Source: Candidatus Nanoarchaeia archaeon
Lineage (GTDB): Archaea > Nanobdellota > Nanobdellia > Woesearchaeales > JACPBV01
Direction: 5' to 3'
Length of the DNA stretch: 64,000 nt
Assembly (NCBI GenBank): GCA_028279655.1
Contig: JANQNH010000008.1
Coordinates: forward strand, 22,901-86,900
The position numbers and the translations under genes were made by a program. Below, in pieces: positions 52,501-60,000 of this stretch (position 1 is the first letter of the stretch; each line of letters opens with the position of its first letter). Below the pieces are notes generated by a model. It saw only the letters and a program-made list of their open reading frames with translations. It was not told where the DNA came from and made no database searches.

Positions 52501-55500
52501 CATGTTAATGGTACTGTTTTGGTCACTAATGGTAGTGTTGGTATTGGAACGACTACACCTAATACGGAACTTTCATTTGGAGCAGCCATTGGCAGTATTA
52601 CAATGGATACCTCTGATGGAAGCGACACTAAGCAGCTCGCTTTCTCTGGTGGAGGAGATATAAGCAGCGGTCGTGGAGGTTTTATCCAACTGTTTGGAAA
52701 TGAGTATGCTACTGATTCTGGACTTACGCGTATAGGAAGCGGCAATCCATCAGGTGGAGGCATGATAGATTTCCATACTGGAGGCAGTGTTAAGATGGCT
52801 ATCAATGGAAGCACAGGTAATGTTGGGATCGGAACAAGAAGCCCAACCACAAGATTGGATGTACCTGGTGATGTGAATGCTTCATTCAATACATCTCTGT
52901 TGTTTGTTGATGGAACTAACGATAGGGTTGGGATTGGGACTAACGTACCTGCACAAAAACTTGAGGTATATGATGAAACTACATCAATCTTAAAGATTGC
53001 TGGAGGTTCTACTGGTGCTCCTGCCCGTAGGTCTATTCTTGAATTGACTTCTGAGGATGAAGATAGGGCTCAGGGTATCTTAATATCCTCTTCAAGCAGT
53101 GAGAAATGGTTCTTTGGAAGGCAGTATGGTGCAGCAGACGCATTTACGATAGGCTATGGGTCTTCTCAGGCAGAATATCCAGCAAACTCAGATTTTTATA
53201 TGACAACCAGCGGTATAGTTGGGATCGGGACTACGAGTCCTGGGGTAAAACTACACCTAAACAGTTCAGGAAGTACTGCATTGAGGATTGATGGAGGTGC
53301 TAACTCTGGTTCTGGTTACATAAATCTAAGAAATCCTACGAGCAACCTATATTTTGGTGTGGAAAACAGCACTGGGGGGAATATAATCCCTGGAAGCGCT
53401 CCATTTGCAGGTGTCCTATCTATGGCGAGTGCACACCCTATTCAGTTTGCGATTAACAATGTAATAAGGATGACTATAAACGAAAGCACAGGGAATGTAG
53501 GTATAGGTACGACAACCCCGGCCCATAGGCTGGAAGTAGCTGGCTCTATGAATGTCAGTGGAGATCTGAACATCAGTGGAGATTTGAATGTTACTGGAGT
53601 TGATTCCAACAGTACATTCAGAGGTGATGTAACTATACTTGGAACACTACATGGCGGCAGCCCTGTCAAGATAGCTGGTGGGTTGAATGTTACTGGAGAT
53701 ATGAATGTCACTGGTGTTATTACAGGAGATGGATCTGGTATAACAGGAATAACTGCTTCTCCGACTAATGGATCTGATACCAACCAGAGCGAGGTCTATA
53801 TAGGTAAGCTGGAGGCTTATGGTGATTATAACCATAGCTTTGATGATAGCACTCTAAATGTTGATTCGACTAATAATAGAGTTGGGATTGGGACTTCGAA
53901 TCCTAATGATCTGTTCCATGTTTATGGAGATGGAAAATACATAACGATAGAACACCCAACAAATACCTCTTTTGCAGGCCTTGCTTTTGATGATAATGGT
54001 TCACAGTCTGCATTCATGCAGCATATTGGTGTAAATTTTTCAACTGTGCCAAGAAGAGGGGATCTGGAGCTTGTCAGTTCATCTGGTGACATTACATTAC
54101 AAAGTACAGGGGGCAATGTTGGGATCGGGACTACTAGTCCATGGACTATAGCTGGTAATTTGCCTGTTTTTGAGATTAGTGGCCCTTCACCAGCAATCCA
54201 GTTCAATGAAACAGGGGTTAGTGCAGAGAACACTATGTGGAACTTAGAAGTAAATGAAGAAACTTTCTCAGGCAATACCAAGAGCGGTATTGGAGGCAAT
54301 GGACGTTGGCTTGAAGTTAGGAGGAGTGGGGCAACAATAAGTAATGTTACCCTAGGAAGCAGTGACGTGTTTATTAACGCAGTTTCAGGCAATGTTGGAA
54401 TTGGGACTACAACACCATCAACTCAATTAGAGGTATTCGCAAGTTCAGGAGATACTACCATCTCTATCAACAATACAGATGCCTCTAATGACGCAAGGCT
54501 ACATATCAATTCCCATGTTGATCAGAATCCAGTGATCAGATTCCAAAAAGGTGGTGCTAATAAATGGGGTATGTGGGTAGAAAATGGCGCAGACAACGGT
54601 GATTTTATGATATATGATTATGGTAACGGTGGGAATGTACTTGTGTTGGAGAATGGAACTGGTAATGTTGGAATTGGTACTGCTGATCCTTCCTCTTTAC
54701 TTCATGCAGAGGATGGAGATGTGTTGTTTAATGGAACAAACAGCAGGCAGGGATTCTTCTTTGATGAAAGTACAGGTAGAGTAGGCATAGGCACAACTAA
54801 TCCAGTGGAATTGCTGCACTTAAATAAGAGCGGAGGCCATGCTAAACTGGAAATCCAGTCTGTAACTGACAATGCTGGATTGGTCTTGAATGCTCCTGAT
54901 GATGAGGCTGCGTATATCAGTTTTGAGACAAATGGAACAGAAGACTGGCAGATTGCAAGAGGAATCAATGATGATTATCTGTCTTTCTATGACCTAGATT
55001 CTGATTCTGATGTCTTGGTTATAGAAAACGGAACAGGCTATGTTGGAATTGGTACTACGAGTCCATCAGGTGCATTAGAAGTAAATGGCAATGTCGGGAT
55101 CGGTGGATTCTCAAATTTTGTGCCACAGAAGAATCTTAATATTTATGTCGGGAATAATATTGGCGACAACGCTTCCTTGGCATTTCAGAATGCTAATACA
55201 GTTGCGGGTGAGATTCAGAGTGTTTCAGAAACAGGCAGCGAATGGGGACTAGGATTCCGTACCTATACAACAGGAGACGGTAATGTTGAGAGAATGAGAA
55301 TAGATAATGACGGAAATGTTGGGATTGGGACAACAAATCCTAGTACAAAGCTGGTGGTTATGGGAGATACAGGAACAGGCGGGACACTTGCCATATATAA
55401 CCAAACCAACACTGATAGAGGTTCTGGTATCAGGATACAGATACCTAGTGGATCTGGGACAGGGGATTTTGCATTTGATGTCCAGAAGGCTAATGGGCAG

Positions 55501-56241
55501 AAACTGTTCTATATCCTTGGAAACGGATGGATCGGTGTCAATGATTCATCTCCTGATATGGAGCTAGAGGTAAACGGAGCATTTGGTGTTTCAAATGGAG
55601 CTTCTGGAGATGGAGATTACTTCATTGTAGATGATACTGGCAACGTTGGCATTGGGACGACGAGTCCTGATAAAAAATTAGTGGTTCATCAGGGAACTAT
55701 TCGTAGTAATGGAACAAGTGATAGATACACAGATATAGTTACTGATAGTACAGGGTCATTCTTTGATGCATCTCACTTTATGCAGTTTAGGGTAAATGGT
55801 GCATCTTCTTTGTCAGATGCAGTGAGAATCACAGAGGCAGGGAATGTGGGGATTGGGACTACGAACCCAACTAGTGAATTACACGTAATTGGAGGTGCAA
55901 ACATTACTGGTGATGTATTAAGCGAGAATTCGTTTGTTGTATCTAAACAGATATCTCCTGCGAACAATCTGTCTATTGAATTTCCAACTACCTCATCTGG
56001 CATTTGCACAACTGTGAGCTCTACTGTTAGTTATACTGAAAGAAGAACTTTTGCTTTTTCAGCAGGCACTACAGATGTTGTTGTAGACCTTATTGCGGGT
56101 GCATCTTCAATGGGTGTTACAGCTTCTGGTTTAGAAATACAGATCAGAACAGACAATGCTTATTGTGCATCAAATGAATGCTCTTATAGGGCATCTTGTA
56201 CAGGGAATAATCTAATGCCTGCAGTTGTTTTAGATAGGTAA
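43549..56241 (+). CDS. Giant fibre-like surface protein with GIGTTxP repeats
   Basis: 4230 aa. A Lys/Glu-rich N-terminus, two hydrophobic segments (about 53-72 and 85-104), then nearly sixty repeats spaced roughly 70 residues apart. Each has N-V-G-I-G-T-T-x-P followed by L-x-V-x-G or L-H-I-N-S; many add G-S-M-N-V-S-G-D-L-N-V-S-G and G-D-G-S-G-L-T-G-I. These resemble the beta-helical shafts of phage tail fibres and bacterial fibre proteins, usually capped by a peptidase S74 chaperone. Here no S74 domain is seen; the end is a ~100-residue domain with Cys near C-S-Y-R-A-S-C. Two in-frame starts, each with an RBS, exist (43549 and 43621). Probably a trimeric surface fibre. Confidence 0.75.
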   Translation: MRLGNFLKKTRGRLSLNKIGGEKEMKEEVIERKATEEIRKTEATKGRKFTSVWSMFALVALYLPFVTSIFDIHLARALNFWKKSGKVALVVAVFVLGCSAVLAGNVIVKGGELNVTDKAYMGSDLLFTNASNVGIGTKTPGQRLSIEGFGTVNEDVLRVNNQGDFSSRIWLRNQGRSSYIVQSGGTPDTLATGILAQSLSIGINSAEAIQFWNGATAAVRMTIGSLGNVGIGTATPVHKLEVAGSMNVSGDLNVSGVITGDGSGITGIDAQGGGWSNNSKNTNTSLNVEVFGNLTVNNSVFFVNRDSGKIGIGTISPIVSLVINSTNNDPLHLHTNRSENYINLYENGVRTWAFGHDAGLAPDSFLIYDSAAGKTPFKIRLSSEENTLVLDGGLAGIGTGSPSSTLHINSSDVDGALRVTNTSGSAIFLVNGSNGRVGIGTSSPNARLQIDRDDSGAVNLKLNAPSTGNQDPIAQWEVEGAEKLKIYVDESDGNKTKFRVNNTIMALAIDKAGNMGIGTTAPAHKLEVAGSMNVSGDLNVSGMITGDGSGLSNLAGSMINGTDINQTRIRAGMIEAYGSFNHSLDNNTLFVDSINNRIGVGTTSPSTLFHVLGDDTSGDSEGGFWLTGANHPDFRIIDGNSGNTAAVLKDAQGAGASGGIMELWYNDVPMAQITYIGDSYLTGGDLGIGTKIPGSLLHINGTGNLLNISNSTDTFLFVNGTNGRIGIGTATPSYGLHIAGRVGPYELGIGSIADDGGLALLNASGIDKAGIRSDASGGLTFHTGRADQASERMVIDNSGNVGIGDTAPVHALDITGSILASGDINATGKFYGDGSELTGITASGDGTGGWTNTSTQTTTTLNVGIGTTSPKALLHINGSGVLLNISNSTESFLYIDESIGRVGIGTTDPNKKLHVVGDEDIAKFDGTNASVQMSPGYIPLEVSKTSNATDIATNPLVRLANNNDSNSWASIFFRTYTGYANERWYMGVRADSSNDNLRRFSIANNQEDEIFTVIRPGRVGINTTSPLSRLHINDSSIGGAFRITNGSGDVIFFVNGSSNQIGIGTSSVTVGRILDVDGVGRFNDLEIDGGGRLSTEDSSGNLTIFGGGTNRGGTIELHGGGAASNTGVLVFRTGTSGVGSERLRIDASGNVGIGTSSPSHLLEVSGSMNVSGDLNVSGVITGNGSGLTGITAEGDGTGGWTNTTTETTTALNVGVGLGGPTERLHVNGSFIIENATGSDMFIVNESNGNVGMGTSIARKDFQIWHENGELNDTVFIDAGVSGSTNPSFGTLTGLSFEIRSNDTARIIIKGGGNVGIGTTTPAHKLEVAGSMNVSGDLNVSGKFYGDGSSLTGVGGMTNGTDINQTGVYAGMIKAYGDYNHSFDNNTLFIDSTNSRVGIGTITPGGKFEVAYANETYLRYEPDTLTLRRKTASQYPYIQWMGSDNVRGAYLGWGSPGDYIGMYMENGNDFTVTGGNMGIGTFTPSSTLEVSGNLSVSGTANSSIDNSTLFVDAANDRIGIGTTSPLRDLHISDATGNAEVQFTAGSVGKSWHLGTSTGDFAITETDVATRLFVENTTGNIGIGTITPGSLFEVANTSEAIVNLSGALYVNGTSGNIGIGKISDTDRLVVENSGQNSDMRIREYLENAWGPTTFIDKARGTRDSPMNVSEDDNVGQIRFRGYNGSGFYDAVNIRAEVDGDARSGYTPGRLEFLTTPVGSVTPLQRMVIKENGNIGIGTVEPAHRLEVSGSMNVSGDLNISGDLNVTGVDSNSTFRGDVTILGTLHGGSPVKIAGGLNVTGDVNVTGVITGDGSGITGITASGDGTGGWTNTSEQTTTSLKVGINTTSPKGTLHVNGTVLVTNGSVGIGTTSPGYDLHVEKNRNSNTLIVAGNPNSGTGARAEIVAEVDGGGTFMDAYSSGYTTSGALVQDGGAVYTNTGLAGGLSVGAYHSSGIIRFYTGGAAVANERLRIGSSGNVGIGTTTPTHKLEVAGSMNVSGNLNVSGKFYGDGSELTGITATGDGTGGWTNTSQQTSTSLNVSVNSGTLYVDSTNSFVGIGDTTPGTKLEVFGSTGNLLTVQDGQQAVRIGTDTDGGYLKMDGASHFSFQTVTNGESVTINGSSGNVGIGSTHPGARLEVGNSGASNEIRLLTDADQQASISITEGVAGTGWIFRRLASEDDLNLWSYGTNSDVMTFAHDSGFVGIGVTNPSGMLHINRTDNRDSYIRIDSNNSYSWTFGVFDYANDGNNDWYLGNSVAGTSPIVVKNTDNVGIGTTSPLSTLHVNNSGSAGAFRVTNTSGSPIFFVNGSNSNVGIGTGNPRYIFEVKTGASRRIIFNEFTNNEPVIRSVDTLDNLRSLYLEGHDVRINTGDSSGSTTAVRLKVDSNGNIGINQSSPSEALDIIGNMKVVSASGTQGLYQDSSGNVGIGQTSPNSTLGVSGDVNITGTFYGDGSGLTGISASGGGSGWSISGSGHLYNDTSGVNVGIGTSSPDAKLDVNGVIRLSGSSYNLNISEKVIGADARSGFDLKSDLSLNVLLDADNNNGNDASFRILEGTKDSSNNSNELFRITALGNVGIGTTNPSEKLHVNGSGDVKIRIETNTTTSAAKLQLIGGDSDNSVIEFGNSSTDNPGRVHYNHATKAMTFATEDTERVRIDGLGNVGIGTTSPLSSIHINSSAAGGALRVTNESGDAKFFVNGSSGNVGIGTSAPAAKLQIHDNINPSIYISTDDEIGARVPSLWFVNDYDGTKVWKGIGVDLNGSMAFTTDGSSSMGGEMVISTTGNVGIGTTSPGSVLTIKESGAGSMGMNVSGLLYVNDTRVGIGTSTATQELVVSNAASIGTQFGDFGGVYSGLGFPSASGGVEKTTAGALIRGIQQGSWGADIAFYTRAAGGGTGTQKMIIENGGNVGIGSTNPDHLLTVAGTMNVTGAIRLENFDDCTALETDADGDLVCGSDEGGEGGTSGGWTNTSEHTTTLLKVGINTTSPKSTLHVNGTVLVTNGSVGIGTTTPNTELSFGAAIGSITMDTSDGSDTKQLAFSGGGDISSGRGGFIQLFGNEYATDSGLTRIGSGNPSGGGMIDFHTGGSVKMAINGSTGNVGIGTRSPTTRLDVPGDVNASFNTSLLFVDGTNDRVGIGTNVPAQKLEVYDETTSILKIAGGSTGAPARRSILELTSEDEDRAQGILISSSSSEKWFFGRQYGAADAFTIGYGSSQAEYPANSDFYMTTSGIVGIGTTSPGVKLHLNSSGSTALRIDGGANSGSGYINLRNPTSNLYFGVENSTGGNIIPGSAPFAGVLSMASAHPIQFAINNVIRMTINESTGNVGIGTTTPAHRLEVAGSMNVSGDLNISGDLNVTGVDSNSTFRGDVTILGTLHGGSPVKIAGGLNVTGDMNVTGVITGDGSGITGITASPTNGSDTNQSEVYIGKLEAYGDYNHSFDDSTLNVDSTNNRVGIGTSNPNDLFHVYGDGKYITIEHPTNTSFAGLAFDDNGSQSAFMQHIGVNFSTVPRRGDLELVSSSGDITLQSTGGNVGIGTTSPWTIAGNLPVFEISGPSPAIQFNETGVSAENTMWNLEVNEETFSGNTKSGIGGNGRWLEVRRSGATISNVTLGSSDVFINAVSGNVGIGTTTPSTQLEVFASSGDTTISINNTDASNDARLHINSHVDQNPVIRFQKGGANKWGMWVENGADNGDFMIYDYGNGGNVLVLENGTGNVGIGTADPSSLLHAEDGDVLFNGTNSRQGFFFDESTGRVGIGTTNPVELLHLNKSGGHAKLEIQSVTDNAGLVLNAPDDEAAYISFETNGTEDWQIARGINDDYLSFYDLDSDSDVLVIENGTGYVGIGTTSPSGALEVNGNVGIGGFSNFVPQKNLNIYVGNNIGDNASLAFQNANTVAGEIQSVSETGSEWGLGFRTYTTGDGNVERMRIDNDGNVGIGTTNPSTKLVVMGDTGTGGTLAIYNQTNTDRGSGIRIQIPSGSGTGDFAFDVQKANGQKLFYILGNGWIGVNDSSPDMELEVNGAFGVSNGASGDGDYFIVDDTGNVGIGTTSPDKKLVVHQGTIRSNGTSDRYTDIVTDSTGSFFDASHFMQFRVNGASSLSDAVRITEAGNVGIGTTNPTSELHVIGGANITGDVLSENSFVVSKQISPANNLSIEFPTTSSGICTTVSSTVSYTERRTFAFSAGTTDVVVDLIAGASSMGVTASGLEIQIRTDNAYCASNECSYRASCTGNNLMPAVVLDR

Positions 56242-56418
56242 AAGAGAAAATGACAGAAAACCAAACGTAGGATGCTGTCTAGGATAAGGATATAGCTATA
56301 AGGTTTTAGGCCTATGAATGGATTTGGCCTATTTTGAAAAGGGAAGAAGTATTCTTAGGGATAAATCAGTTTTTATTTGTTCTAAACCGAAAAGTATTGG
56401 TTTGTATTGTACCCAATA

Positions 56419-56528
56419 CCTCAAACGGAGTTTAAGGTACCCAAAACCTCAAGCAGAGCTTGAGGTGCCCAATACTTTTGTTTTTTCACTTCGTTCAAAT
56501 TGTCCCAATTCCTCAAGCGAAGCTTGAG
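56419..56528. repeat. Array of three related hairpins after the giant gene
   Basis: The 344-nt gap between the fibre gene and the HTH gene contains hairpins CCTCAAAC/GTTTAAGG (56419-56437), CCTCAAGC/GCTTGAGG (56447-56465) and CTCAAGC/GCTTGAG (56512-56528). Three of the four CCCAAT-like units are joined to them; a CCCAATAC unit near 56468 is followed by T-rich sequence. A TATA box TATTTAAATATAA (about 56540-56553) for the next gene follows. Confidence 0.6.
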
Positions 56529-56585
56529 AAAAACGAAAAGTATTTAAATATAATACCTACATATACAGAATAAATAGCTACATAT

Positions 56586-57062
56586 ATGGAAAAAAATACT
56601 AAAAAAGAGGGCATAGACATAGATTTCTCTAGTTATGATTATTCGCAACTAAGAAGGATATATGATGATCTAAAGGAGCATATTGACAGGATAGAAAGCA
56701 AAAAAAGGATTCCACTTTCCTTGTTTTCTTCAGAACTAAGCGGTCTTGAGACTATTGTCAAATATTTTAAGGAGAATGTTGGCCTTAGCTTTAAGGATAT
56801 TGCGTTTATGGTAGGACGAAGTCCAAAAACAATCTGGCAGGCATACAATTTTTCAAAGAAAAAATATCCAAAAAAGTTCATAGTAAAAGACTTTTCACAT
56901 ACTGTACCGCTGGAGATATTCAGGGACAGAAAATACAGCATTCTTGAACATATTGTCCTTTATCTTAAGAAGAAAAACATGAAATTATCTGAGATTGGAA
57001 TCCTGCTTCATCGTAATCCAAGTACAATATGGACTGTAAATTCAAGGGCAAATAAAAAATGA
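56586..57062 (+). CDS. Regulator with duplicated helix-turn-helix
   Basis: 158 aa. Two similar ~50-residue halves each end in a helix-turn-helix: L-S-F-K-D-I-A-F-M-V-G-R-S-P-K-T-I-W (about 83-100) and M-K-L-S-E-I-G-I-L-L-H-R-N-P-S-T-I-W (about 136-153). The pattern is close to LuxR/sigma-region-4-like HTHs. Its stop overlaps the start of the next giant gene (ATGA), so it is translationally coupled to it and is probably its regulator. The ATG lies about 35 nt after its TATA box. Confidence 0.6.
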   Translation: MEKNTKKEGIDIDFSSYDYSQLRRIYDDLKEHIDRIESKKRIPLSLFSSELSGLETIVKYFKENVGLSFKDIAFMVGRSPKTIWQAYNFSKKKYPKKFIVKDFSHTVPLEIFRDRKYSILEHIVLYLKKKNMKLSEIGILLHRNPSTIWTVNSRANKK

Positions 57063-60000
57063 ATAATAACAAAACAAGGATATGGAAGAATAGCCTAGAT
57101 AGACTTCTCCCTATCTTTGTTGCTATCCTAACTATGTCTGTACTTATGCTGGAGGTAAATGCAATGACTATAGGAGGAAGGGCAGGAGGGTACTTCAATG
57201 GAACTATGGATGAGATCAGGATATGGAATACCAGCTTAAGCAGTGATGAGGCTTACCAACAGTATGCAGCAAACCTGAACAAGCATAGTGCAGATGGATG
57301 GTATCTATACATCAACCAGTCTCTGAATGCAAGCGATAGGCTAAGGAATGGAACATACAGCTATCAGGTATTTTCCAGCGATAGTTATGGGAACAAGAAC
57401 AGCACAGAGATAAGGTATATCACTATAGCTGGAATAGACGATAATCCACCTGTTATCAACTTCACCTATCCAACGCCTTCAAACGGAAGTGCTGTAACCA
57501 CTGATTATTTCTTAGTCAATATCTCAATCAATGAATCATCCTTGGGAGAGGTAAAGTATGATTTTGAAGGAATTAACTATTCCTATTATAATGACAGCCT
57601 GATATTGATGATGAACTTTGATAATGTCAGTTCAATTGGAGAAGCTTATAATTCCACAGAAGGCTATAGGGTTGTTGACCTGAGCAGAGGAGGAAATAAT
57701 GGAACTGTATATGCCAATGGGACTGCAACAAGCGGTCCTGTTTGGAATTCAAGTGGCAGGTATGGTGGGGCATTTAAGTTTGATGGTATTGATGATTATG
57801 TGGATCTGGGCAATCTATCTAATATTGGGTTTGGCAACCAAACGGATGATTTCCCATTCACCCTACAGGCATGGATAAAGGCAGATTCATTAGACAAGAC
57901 ACAGTTGATAATGGCAAAATATGATACATATCCAAGCCTTGTTCAAGGAGAATTCTGGTTCAGAATAAATCCTAATAATGGAATTGAGTTTGTTATTGTG
58001 GATACGCCTGGCGACAAGAGATTAGGAATCAATACGAGCCCTGTGATTGATAATGATTGGCACCTTGTAACCGGAGTCTATAATGCAAGCAGGAATATAA
58101 GCGGATTAAAGATATTTGTAGATGGTGTTGAACAAGCTACAAGCGTTGTTTTCAACAATAGTGATTATGTGGCTATGCATAGTACAAATGGAACCTTCAA
58201 GATAGGAAGATATACAGATAGTGCGGCTGGAGGAGGTTATTTCAACGGAACCATGGATGAGGTAAGGGTATGGAACATGAGCCTAAGCAAGGATGAGATC
58301 TACCAGGAGTATGTATCTAATCTGAACAGGTATAACAGCAGCCAATGGTATCTTCAGGTAAATCAATCCCTAAATGCAAGCGATGGTCTGAGTGATGGGG
58401 ATTATACATTCCAGGCACATGCATCTGATAATGAGGATAACTGGAATTCCACTGAGATAAGGACAGTTACTATAGATGCTACAATCCCTACTGTTAATAT
58501 TATTTCTCCTATTAACGATTCCAGGTTCAATATAAGCACTGCTGACTTTAATGTATCAACGACCGAAGCAGTTGAGTGGTGCGGACTTTCTATCTCTGGT
58601 GGGGCCAATATAACTATGAGCTTAAATTCCAGCAATACTGGTGCAAATTACACTAACTCTACTTTATCAGATGGGTGGCATACTTTTGTTGTCTATTGCA
58701 ATGATAGTACTGGGAATTCAGGAGAATCTGAGGTGTATGTATTCTTAGTTGATACTGTAAGTCCAAACAGCAGCCTGGTACCAGATACTCCAATTAACGG
58801 GACTGCAGTTACTGACAATTACTTCCTTGTGAATGTTTCAGTAGCTGATACTAATAATGTTTCTACATTCATTGACTTTGATAACTCATTGGTTGGATGG
58901 TATAGATTTGGTGAGGAGTCTTTGATGAATGGATCTACGTTGTATGATTACTCTTCATATGGGAATAATGGAACTGTTTATGCGAATGATAGTTCTGGTG
59001 GTGCCAGGGATATTGGGACATATGCAGGGTACTTTGGAAGAGGGGGCAGCTTTGATGGAGAAGGGGATTATGTGAATATATCAGGTGAAGCTAACTTTGA
59101 CTTTGAGAGAAACAGTTCATTCAGTATGTGTGCATGGATAAAACCAGTTAATTCCTCTACAAATTATCAAGCCATAATCTCAAAGATGACTGACTCTTGG
59201 ACTGGGTATCAGCTATTTATCTCGGGCTATAGTGAGATAAGAAATCCAACAGCATTAGGCGTTGTATTCTCCAATACAAATGTTGCTAATGATATTGTCT
59301 GCTACAGTCCAAACAGTTCCATAAGCCATGGGTGGCAGTTTGTTTGCAGTACTTATAATGGGTCATCAGATGTTAATGGCATAAAATTATATATAGATGG
59401 TGTTAATCAAACTATCTGGACAGTAAGGGATGGTCTAACATCAAGTATGCTGAATTCTGGAAATTTAGAGATAGGACATTTAAGTGCAACTAACTATCCT
59501 GAGTGGTTCAACGGAACAATTGATGATGTGATGATATTCAACAGAACTTTATCTGATGATGAGATTAGCGGATTATATGCAAACACCAGCTCAGGATACT
59601 TACTAAATAACTTTACTGATCTAGAGGAAGGAGATCATACATTTGCTGCTTATGTGCAGGATCTTGGAGGTAATGTAAATTCTACTGAAGAGAGAGTGGT
59701 TACCATAGACACCACTGCCATAAACCTTACCTTAACTGCTCCTGTTAACGGTTCCAAGCTTAATAATAGCATTGTTACGTTCAATGTATCCAGTGGTGAA
59801 GTTGCTGATTGGTGTGGGTTGTCTATAGACTCTGGAGCTAATGTAAGCATGAGCCTGAGTTCTACATATGCTAACCTTACCAATAGTTCTATGGGTGAAG
59901 GATGGCATACTGTAGTTGCTTACTGTAATGATTCAGCTGGGAACATAGGCAGTTCAAGTACAATATCACTATTGGTAGATACTGTTAGTCCAAATATTGC

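Noticed and set aside
44067..56009. Dozens of minus-strand open frames, up to about 200 codons, opposite the fibre gene
   Set aside because: They translate to repeated P-I-P-T-F-P-like strings, the antisense of the GIGTTxP repeat DNA, and recur with it.
43549..56241. Prophage tail-fibre assignment for the giant protein
   Set aside because: No tail, capsid or integrase genes are near; neighbours are host surface and transport genes, and the N-terminus has membrane segments.
56405..56528. CRISPR array
   Set aside because: The repeats are short palindromic hairpins at irregular spacing without unique spacers of constant length, and no cas genes are present in the window.
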